Assembly: GCA_964346275.1 (NCBI GenBank)
Contig: CAYFUR010000121.1
Location: forward strand, 1-11,301
Reading direction: 5' to 3'
Length of the DNA: 11,301 nucleotides
Source of the DNA: CAYFUR01 sp964346275
Lineage (GTDB): Bacteria; Sumerlaeota; Sumerlaeia; SLMS01
Part shown: positions 5,499 through 11,301 of the stretch, piece by piece
Position numbering within the stretch: the stretch's first letter is position 1
Layout: every line of letters begins with the position of its first letter
Program-made: the position numbers and the translations under genes
Notes under the pieces: generated by a model
Database searches by the model: none
What the model was told of the DNA's origin: nothing
The model's input: the letters and a program-made list of their open reading frames with translations, nothing else

Positions 5499-7232
5499 TT
5501 ATCCTTTCTTGCGCGATTTGGCAAAGGAGAGGAACTCATCCGCGGACAGGGCGTTGAGAAGCTGATCCCGGGTCAACCAGCCTTTCCTTCCAATGGCAAC
5601 GCCGTAGTCAATGTCATCGAGCCCTTCGATGATGTGAGCATCCGGCGAGATAGCAATCCGAACGCCCAGATCCGTGGCGAACCGGATGAGCCGCCAATCG
5701 ATATCCAGGCGCCGGGGATTCGCGTTGATTTCGATCGCAACACCTTCTTCCGCCGCTTTGCGAATCACCGCCTTCTGGTCCATCGCATAGGGGTCGCGCG
5801 ACAGCAGCAGGCGTCCCGTCATGTGGCCGAGAAGCGTCACATGGGGATTCTCCAGGGCCCGGCAAACACGCTGGGTCTGATCCTCTTCCGACAGATTGAA
5901 ATGCGTATGCACGGAAACGATGAGAAAATCGAGCTGGCTCAGTATCTCATCCGGATAGTCAAGGCTGCCGTCCGGGAGGATGTCGCACTCAACACTTTTG
6001 AGAATGCGGACCCCCTTGTTCCCGTAAAGCTCGTTCACCTTGTCGATTTCCTCCCACTGCTCGCGCAAGCGATCCACGGAAAGGCCATTGGCGATTTTCA
6101 GCGACTGGCTGTGATCGCTGATCCCCATCCACTCCACGCCATTTTGCTTGGCCCACTTGGCGTAGTCCTCCACCTCGGGCTTGCCGTCGCTGTATTTCGT
6201 GTGCATGTGGAGCACGCCGCGCAGGTCTTCCCGCCGAATGAGCGATGGCAGCCGGTTTTCTTCCGCCGCCTCCATTTCTCCCATGTCCTCGCGCATTTCG
6301 GGCGGTATATACGCCAGGTCCACGTGGCCGTATATTTCCGCTTCGTCTTTTGCCGGCTTCGACTTCTTCTTCCCTTCCGGGAAAAGCCCGTATTCGTTCA
6401 GCTTCAGCCCGTACTCCTTCGCCCGGCCCCGCATGCGCGTGTTGTGCTCCTTGCTTCCGGTAAAGTGCATCAGCGCGTAGGGAAACTGATCCCCCGTGAC
6501 GCAACGCAGATCCGCCTGGATGTTGCCCCGGAGCATGACCGAGGTTTTCGTCTCGCCCTTGGCGATGATGCTGGCAACGCCGGGAAGCGTGGCAAAGTAA
6601 TCCATGACAAGGCCAGGACTCCTGGTCGCGGCGACAAAATCCAGGTCGTGGACGGTTTCCTTCCAGCGGCGCAGGCTCCCCGCGATTTCCACGCGTTCGA
6701 CTTTGTCATGGCGGCGAAGCTCCTCGAGAAATGGAAGCGCCGCCCTCCGCGCTGTGTCCAGGCGATGATTCCCCGAGTAACGCGTGTATTGCTCGATGCC
6801 GCGAAGGATTTTTTCCGCCGTCTTGGCGCCCATGCCTTTCAGCTCCGCCACGGCGCCTTGCTCGCAGGCCCTCTGGAGAGCCTCCACGCTTTCGACATTC
6901 AATTCCTCGTATATCTGCTTGGCCTTCTTCGGCCCGAGGCCGGGAACGCGGGTCATCTGGATCAAGCCGGTGGGGATGCGTTCCCGCAATTCTTCCAGCT
7001 CCGAGATCCTTCCCGCGTCATGGTACTCCTGAATCTTGGCGGCGAGCCCCTTGCCTACCCCCGGGAGATCCTGGATGCGGCCTTCCTGTATATACGCCTC
7101 GATATCGCTCCCCACGTCCCCGAGGGCCCGGGCGGCTTTGCTGTGCGCCGAAACCTTGAAAGAATTGGCCCCGTCGAGTTCCAGTAACTCCGCCATCTCT
7201 TCCAGAAGACTTATCAGATTATTCACGTTCAT
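5499..7232 (-). CDS. polX: Family X DNA polymerase/3'-5' exonuclease with PHP domain (PolX)
   Basis: This 577-residue protein has the full bacterial PolX layout. An N-terminal 8-kDa-like region with two helix-hairpin-helix motifs (LPGVG 56-60, VPGLG 96-100) and a third near KGMGAK (132-137) binds gapped DNA. The palm has GSLRR (185-189) and the metal-binding Asp196, Asp198 and Asp241. A linker follows, then a C-terminal PHP domain with metal ligands His342, His344, Asp349, Asp373-His374, Glu415, Asp417, His442, His470, Asp531 and His533. The family fills short gaps in base-excision repair; the PHP part gives 3'-5' exonuclease and, in studied members, AP-endonuclease or 3'-phosphatase activity. 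No key residue is missing. The ATG at 7232 overlaps the uvrA stop as ATGA and has a good AAAGGA seven bases upstream (7240-7245), which fixes the start. Nth follows after 9 bp. Confidence 0.97.
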   Translation of the reverse strand: MNVNNLISLLEEMAELLELDGANSFKVSAHSKAARALGDVGSDIEAYIQEGRIQDLPGVGKGLAAKIQEYHDAGRISELEELRERIPTGLIQMTRVPGLGPKKAKQIYEELNVESVEALQRACEQGAVAELKGMGAKTAEKILRGIEQYTRYSGNHRLDTARRAALPFLEELRRHDKVERVEIAGSLRRWKETVHDLDFVAATRSPGLVMDYFATLPGVASIIAKGETKTSVMLRGNIQADLRCVTGDQFPYALMHFTGSKEHNTRMRGRAKEYGLKLNEYGLFPEGKKKSKPAKDEAEIYGHVDLAYIPPEMREDMGEMEAAEENRLPSLIRREDLRGVLHMHTKYSDGKPEVEDYAKWAKQNGVEWMGISDHSQSLKIANGLSVDRLREQWEEIDKVNELYGNKGVRILKSVECDILPDGSLDYPDEILSQLDFLIVSVHTHFNLSEEDQTQRVCRALENPHVTLLGHMTGRLLLSRDPYAMDQKAVIRKAAEEGVAIEINANPRRLDIDWRLIRFATDLGVRIAISPDAHIIEGLDDIDYGVAIGRKGWLTRDQLLNALSADEFLSFAKSRKKG

Positions 7233-10108
7233 CTGGACTTCCTTTTCCCGGTTTGAACAATCTCAGCAAGGAACCGCCCGGTTTTGGACTTCTTGCTGGC
7301 GGCGATTTCCTCCGGCGTTCCTTCCGCCACAATCTCTCCGCCTTCGTCGCCTCCGTCGGGCCCCATATCAATCACGTAATCCGCCTGGCGGATGAGCTGC
7401 AAATTGTGCTCGATCACCACCAGCGAATACCCCTCCAGCAGCAGATCCTGGAAAACACCGATCAGCACATCCAGGTCTGCCGCGTGAAGCCCCGTCGTCG
7501 GTTCATCGAAAAGCAGCAACGCGTTGCCGCGCCGGCTCGTTTCCGCAAGATGCGCCGCCAGTTTCAGCCGCTGCGCCTCGCCGCCGGAAAGCGTCGCCGT
7601 GCTTTGCCCCAGGCGCAAATAGCCAAGCCCCACCCGCGCCAAGGGCTCAAGCCCGGCCCGGATTTTCCGGTATTTGCTAAAAACGTCGAGCGCCTCGTTC
7701 ACCGTCATCTCGAGGATCCGGCTGATGTTATAGCCATTCCATTCGATTTCCAGCACACGGTCCTGGAAACGCCGCCCCTCGCACACGTCGCAAACCACCT
7801 GCACGTCGGCGAGAAAATGCATATCGATAGTCTGGCGCCCGGTGCCCTCGCACGCCTCGCAACGCCCCCCGGTGACATTGAAGCTGAAATCCCGCGGCCG
7901 CAGCCCCAGCGCCTTTGCGTGGGGCGTATCAGCGAGCAGCGTGCGGATCTGGTCGTAGGCTTTCAGATAAGTCGCGGCATTGCTGCGGCTGCTTCGGCCG
8001 ATCGGCGATTGATCGATCATGATCACGTCGTCGATCTGCTCGAGGCCATCCAGCGAAAGAATCTCCCCCGGCTCGGCGGCGGACTCGCCACGCACCTCGC
8101 GCCGGTAATTCTCGTAGAGGCAGGTTTTGATTAGCGACGACTTGCCGCTGCCGCTCACGCCGGTGACGCAGCACATCACCCCGAGGGGAATCCTGGCGGT
8201 CAGCGCCCTCAGATTGTTTTCGCTGGCGCCGTTGACTGTAATCCAGCCTGTGGCCTCGCGCCGGCCGTGTTTCTTCAAGGCGCTTTTTGCCGGGCGCGTC
8301 CGCGGATGGCGCGCGGCGGGATCCTCGCGTATATACTGCGCCGTCTTCGACTTGACACCACTTTCCAACAGCCCCGAGGAACGCCCTTCATAGAGGACTT
8401 CGCCCCCCTTCTCCCCCGCCTCCGGCCCGATATCCACCAGGTAATCCGCCGCGCGGATCACATCGAAATCATGCTCCACCACAACCACGGAATTCCCCAG
8501 CTCCGTCAGACGCCGCAGCACCGCGATGAGCCGGTGGGTATCCCTCGGATGAAGCCCGACCGTCGGCTCGTCCAGCACGTAGAGCGTATCGGTCAGCGCG
8601 CTTCCCAGGGCCGTCGCCAGGTTGATGCGCTGGCTTTCTCCGCCGGAGAGCGTCCGCGTCTGCCGCGAAAGCGTCAGGTATCCCAGCCCCACATCGAGAA
8701 GATACTTCAGCCGCGAGCGGACCTCTTCCAGCGGCCTCTCGGCGATTTCCGCATCGTCGCGGGAGAGCTTGAGCTGGTCGAACCACTCGGCCAACTCCTT
8801 CACCGACAAATCACAGATTTCGCCGATATGCCGCCCGTCAACGCGTATATTCAGCGACTCGTCCCGGAGGCGATAACCCTCGCAATCCGGGCACGGCGAA
8901 TACCCCCGGTAACGCGCGATCATCACACGCGCCTGGACCTTGTAGCGGCGATCCGCCAGCCAGTCGAAATACCCCCGAATGCCATACCAATCGCCCTGGC
9001 CATCGCGCACGATGCGGCGCTCGCGCTTGTTCAGCTTCTCCCAGGGAACGTCGAGACGCACATTCAATTCGTCGGACAAGTCGCGCAAATCTTCCAGGCA
9101 TTGGCGCCCGGCTTCCCCATTCCAGGGAGCCACGGCCCCCTCGTCCAGCGTCAGCGAGGGATCGGGGATGATCTTGCCCCAGTCCAGGCCCGTCACACGC
9201 CCGAACCCCTGGCATGTCGGGCACGCTCCGAGAGGGCTGGAAAAGTTCAAGAGCTGGATACTGGGCTCGCGGAAAACCAGCCCGCAGTCGCCCGGGCACG
9301 ATTCGCAGCGCAAGTCCTCCGTGTATCGCCGCTCTTCTCCGCCCCGCGTGCGCACAATGCAACGCCCCTTGCCCAGGCGGTAGGCCGTTTCGATTCCATC
9401 GGCAAGGCGCGAGCGATCCTTCTGCCGCAGAATCAGCCGGTCGACCACCACCCGGATTTCCTCGCCCACCCGCGACGCTTTGAACTCGGGATCGTCGAGG
9501 TCGATCACCTCTCCGTCCGGGCCGAGGATTCGGGTGAACCCTTGGCGCAGCAATTCGCGCAGCGTCGGCTCGCGCATGGATTTCTTCTCGAGCCGGATCG
9601 GCGCGACGAGATAGACGCCTTCCCCCTTCCACACCGAAAGCAGCCGCGAAGCAATGGAAGCAATGGTGTCGCGCCGGACCTCCTCGCCCGTTTGCGGGCA
9701 GGTGATCTTGCCCGTCTTCGCCCACACAAGGCGCAGGTAGTCATTGATTTCCGTCGCCGTGCCCACGGTCGACCGGGCATTCCGCACCGGGTTCTTCTGT
9801 TCGAGGGCAATCGCGGGAGGGATGTTGTCGATCTGGTCCACGTCGGGCCGGGGCATGCGGGCAATGAACTGGCGGGCATAGGTCGACAGCGATTCCACGT
9901 AACGCCGCTGGCCCTCGGCAAACAGCGTGTCGAAAGCCAGCGAAGATTTGCCCGAACCGCTGATTCCCGTCACCACCGTCAGGGCGCCCGGCGGCACCTG
10001 GCAGGAAACCGACCTCAGGTTATGGGTGCGCGCTCCCTCAACGATGATCGGAGAGGCCTGCCAGACCGGCTCGTCCTTTTTGCGCTTTTTTGTGCGGGTG
10101 GATGCCAC
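7229..10108 (-). CDS. uvrA: Excinuclease ABC subunit A (UvrA)
   Basis: This 959-residue protein is the DNA-damage-sensing ABC ATPase of nucleotide excision repair, which loads UvrB at lesions. It has both ABC modules. The first has P-loop GISGSGKS (48-55), signature LSGGE (487-491) and Walker B YVLDE (510-514). The second has P-loop GVSGSGKS (650-657), LSGGE (840-844) and LLFDE (865-869). The UvrB-binding/insertion region (about 125-265) is present. Zinc modules are seen at Cys268/271/296/299 and Cys750/753/773/776 (GGRCEAC and CDVC), the latter needed for damage recognition. It therefore looks like a full UvrA, not the UvrA2 type lacking the UvrB-binding domain. The pocket text around residues 85-115 departs from the E. 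coli form. I use the GTG at 10108, 22 residues before the conserved IIVEGARTHNL; the frame stays open to a TTG at 10186. No Shine-Dalgarno is evident, so the start is uncertain. It is the first gene of the repair operon. Confidence 0.95.
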   Translation of the reverse strand: MASTRTKKRKKDEPVWQASPIIVEGARTHNLRSVSCQVPPGALTVVTGISGSGKSSLAFDTLFAEGQRRYVESLSTYARQFIARMPRPDVDQIDNIPPAIALEQKNPVRNARSTVGTATEINDYLRLVWAKTGKITCPQTGEEVRRDTIASIASRLLSVWKGEGVYLVAPIRLEKKSMREPTLRELLRQGFTRILGPDGEVIDLDDPEFKASRVGEEIRVVVDRLILRQKDRSRLADGIETAYRLGKGRCIVRTRGGEERRYTEDLRCESCPGDCGLVFREPSIQLLNFSSPLGACPTCQGFGRVTGLDWGKIIPDPSLTLDEGAVAPWNGEAGRQCLEDLRDLSDELNVRLDVPWEKLNKRERRIVRDGQGDWYGIRGYFDWLADRRYKVQARVMIARYRGYSPCPDCEGYRLRDESLNIRVDGRHIGEICDLSVKELAEWFDQLKLSRDDAEIAERPLEEVRSRLKYLLDVGLGYLTLSRQTRTLSGGESQRINLATALGSALTDTLYVLDEPTVGLHPRDTHRLIAVLRRLTELGNSVVVVEHDFDVIRAADYLVDIGPEAGEKGGEVLYEGRSSGLLESGVKSKTAQYIREDPAARHPRTRPAKSALKKHGRREATGWITVNGASENNLRALTARIPLGVMCCVTGVSGSGKSSLIKTCLYENYRREVRGESAAEPGEILSLDGLEQIDDVIMIDQSPIGRSSRSNAATYLKAYDQIRTLLADTPHAKALGLRPRDFSFNVTGGRCEACEGTGRQTIDMHFLADVQVVCDVCEGRRFQDRVLEIEWNGYNISRILEMTVNEALDVFSKYRKIRAGLEPLARVGLGYLRLGQSTATLSGGEAQRLKLAAHLAETSRRGNALLLFDEPTTGLHAADLDVLIGVFQDLLLEGYSLVVIEHNLQLIRQADYVIDMGPDGGDEGGEIVAEGTPEEIAASKKSKTGRFLAEIVQTGKRKSR

Positions 10109-10260
10109 GAAAGAAAAACTGTTTTCCCAGAAAAATAGGCGCCGCGCGCGGCCAACGCCCGCCGGCACGCCCCCCGAAGGGAGCAATAATCCGACCGGCC
10201 AAAGAGCAAAGCCGCCCCGGGCCGGAAATGCAAGGCCAGGAACGGGGGCCCGGGCCGATG
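10109..10260 (-). promoter_or_regulatory. Upstream region of the uvrA-polX-nth-HAD operon
   Basis: This 152-bp gap between a strong terminator and the uvrA GTG must carry the operon promoter. The distal part is very GC-rich (a GGCCCGGGCC palindrome within 10240-10258); the 32 bp next to the start (10109-10140) are AT-rich. I could not find a sigma-70 pair with proper spacing. A short inverted repeat, GAAAA-ACTG-TTTTC, lies at 10113-10126, four bases from the GTG, and could be an operator or a leader hairpin. If translation really begins at the TTG at 10186, most of this proximal part is coding. Confidence 0.3.
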
Positions 10261-10290
10261 AAAAAATCCCCCCGGCGTAGCGCCGGGGGG
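10261..10290 (-). terminator. Strong intrinsic terminator of the FGFW-module gene
   Basis: On the minus strand a perfect 10-bp stem (CCCCCCGGCG, loop CTA, CGCCGGGGGG) is followed by A and six Ts (10267-10261). It lies 30 nt after the TAA of the gene ending at 10322. Stem strength and T-tract make it a textbook Rho-independent terminator, and it insulates the repair operon downstream. On the plus strand the hairpin is followed by AAGAG, so it acts in one direction. Confidence 0.92.
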
Positions 10291-10321
10291 AAGAGAGGGC
10301 AGGAGCAGCCTGCGGAGGCGT

Positions 10322-11301
10322 TTACGGCGCCGCGGGAGTCGGTGTCGGCGTCGTATCCACTTCCTCGAACTCGTAGGAAACGACTTCCAGCGTTTCGAGG
10401 ATCAGGCTGATCGACGGATCGTTGTTCGCCTCGGGGCTGTAGAGATAGTCGAAGGCGAAAGTCAGCGTGCTGGTGTTCAGTTCGGGCGGTGCCTGGAACC
10501 ACAAATCGTAATTCACGCGTTCCAGCAGCGTCGGCACGTTGGAGGTGTCGTCGATGGATTCCACGTTCACATAAGCTGAACCCTTGAAAGTCGAGTCGTT
10601 GAGGCGCAGGCGGAACGTGGGCACCAGGCTCTTGCGCACGGGCAGGGCGCTTTCCGGCCGGGCCGAAACGCGGAACCGCGCGCGATAGATGCGGTCCTGC
10701 TGCAACTGGATCCCCGAATCATACTCCCAGAAGCCGAAGATCGCCGGGGCATTGTCACTGGTCAGGAAGCCGCTCTTGATCACGAGCCCGCGATTGCTCG
10801 TCTCGAATTCCGGCGACTGCATCGGCGCGCCGCCAACCGGATCCCACAAGGCCGCCGTCGCCGGATCGGCCATGACCAGCCGCGCTTCTTCCCGCTCGTT
10901 GATCAGCGAACCCTCGGGCAGCAGGAAGACGCGGATGCGTTCCAGGCCCAGAGTGGCTTCCGCCGCGGCCTGCGCCGGATCGAAACTCAGCACGTCGAAG
11001 AACATGCGGAAGTTCCGAATGCCTTCGGGCATGGTGAAGAAGTGGCTGTATTCCTTGGACGACGACGTCGGCGAGAAGCTCCCATTGCCCACCGAGGTGG
11101 AGACGAACACATCGCTCTGGCTGAAGTCCGGAGAAGCGCTGCGCAGCCGGAAGTTCGGCGCGTCCGCCTGGGGAACCGTCGAGCTGACCTCGAAGTTCGC
11201 CCGGAACACGTCCATCCCGGCCGTCGGATCAACCAGCGTCAGCACTGGCGAACGCCAGAAGCCGAAGGTGTTCACGTTGTCATCGGTGATGACCGCGAGC
11301 C
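10322..11301 (-). CDS. Beta-rich modular protein with tandem FGFW modules, N-terminus beyond window
   Basis: The frame is open to the right edge, so the 5' end is missing; 326 codons are visible, ending in TAA at 10322-10324. A GTG at 11275 is in frame, but sequence upstream of it continues the same pattern, so it is not the start. Two diverged copies of one module can be aligned. Numbering from Val coded at 11275, the first has FGFW (4-7), FRANFEV (24-30), FRLR (42-45) and LGLERIRVF (109-117). The second has FGFW (180-183), YRARFRV (197-203), FRLR (221-224) and LILETLEVV (291-299). Alternating hydrophobic residues suggest a beta-sandwich, perhaps a carbohydrate-binding or adhesion fold, but this is only inference. 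The C-terminus is a short Thr-Pro-rich tail (308-317) without membrane anchor or sorting motif. Export is likely but unproven, since any signal peptide lies outside. No named family is recognised. Confidence 0.8.
   Translation of the reverse strand, partial: LAVITDDNVNTFGFWRSPVLTLVDPTAGMDVFRANFEVSSTVPQADAPNFRLRSASPDFSQSDVFVSTSVGNGSFSPTSSSKEYSHFFTMPEGIRNFRMFFDVLSFDPAQAAAEATLGLERIRVFLLPEGSLINEREEARLVMADPATAALWDPVGGAPMQSPEFETSNRGLVIKSGFLTSDNAPAIFGFWEYDSGIQLQQDRIYRARFRVSARPESALPVRKSLVPTFRLRLNDSTFKGSAYVNVESIDDTSNVPTLLERVNYDLWFQAPPELNTSTLTFAFDYLYSPEANNDPSISLILETLEVVSYEFEEVDTTPTPTPAAP

Noticed and set aside
6306..7094. TATATA strings in the repair operon as possible promoter elements
   Set aside because: They fall in frame on Tyr-Ile or Ile-Tyr codon pairs of PolX (for example at 6306-6311 and 7089-7094), with similar cases in UvrA. 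No -35 partners are seen and they sit inside conserved coding sequence.
4713..7187. An 824-codon plus-strand open frame across nth and polX
   Set aside because: Its composition is that of the reverse complement of GC-rich codons (Arg, His, Phe, Leu), and it spans two genes with complete catalytic motifs on the other strand.
10119..10130. CTG-N6-CAG just upstream of uvrA as a LexA (SOS) box
   Set aside because: The E. coli box is CTGT-N8-ACAG and the Bacillus type is GAAC-N4-GTTC; neither spacing nor sequence fits.
8267..10138. A 623-codon plus-strand open frame antisense to uvrA
   Set aside because: It is a shadow of the UvrA frame, with no recognisable domain and His/Arg/Pro-rich composition.

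Overview
This is a GC-rich bacterial chromosomal segment with dense, ordinary housekeeping genes and two partial genes at its edges. There are no RNA genes, insertion sequences, phage genes or CRISPR arrays. The lineage cannot be fixed from the sequence. The S55-type protease-like secreted protein, the modular secreted protein with a Thr-Pro tail and the mixed DNA-repair operon fit a deep-branching, probably Gram-negative, poorly cultivated phylum of the Acidobacteriota/Planctomycetota/Hydrogenedentota/Sumerlaeota kind. That placement is inference only.

Layout. Positions 1-1793 (minus) hold the N-terminal 597 residues of an exported SpoIVB-peptidase-S55-type protein, cut by the window edge. 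Divergent from it, across about 50 bp, is miaA (1846-2832, plus), tRNA dimethylallyltransferase. Its stop overlaps a GTG start for a 51-codon membrane microprotein (2829-2984) whose transmembrane helix is written by a CTCATC hexanucleotide repeat. Convergent to these, 3048-3860 (minus) encodes an unrecognised protein with a helical N-terminus, a long acidic/proline-rich disordered middle and a C-terminal four-cysteine zinc ribbon.

The core of the window is a minus-strand DNA-repair operon read from right to left: uvrA (10108-7229), polX (7232-5499), nth (5489-4710) and a HAD-superfamily nucleotidase-like hydrolase (4713-4003). The junctions are ATGA overlap, 9-bp gap and ATGA overlap, so the four genes are almost certainly co-transcribed and partly translationally coupled. 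Together they offer nucleotide excision repair (UvrA), gap-filling and 3'-end/AP-site processing (PolX), oxidised-base removal (endonuclease III) and perhaps removal of unwanted nucleotides (HAD protein).

Upstream of uvrA a strong intrinsic terminator (10261-10290) ends a minus-strand gene entering from the right edge (10322-11301). It encodes a beta-rich protein with two diverged copies of one module, each beginning with a Phe-Gly-Phe-Trp motif, and a Thr-Pro-rich C-terminal tail.

Points most worth a second look are the tandem FGFW module, the reversed order of the catalytic motifs in the S55 protein, the repeat-encoded microprotein coupled to miaA, the four-gene repair operon, and the altered helix-hairpin-helix of Nth.
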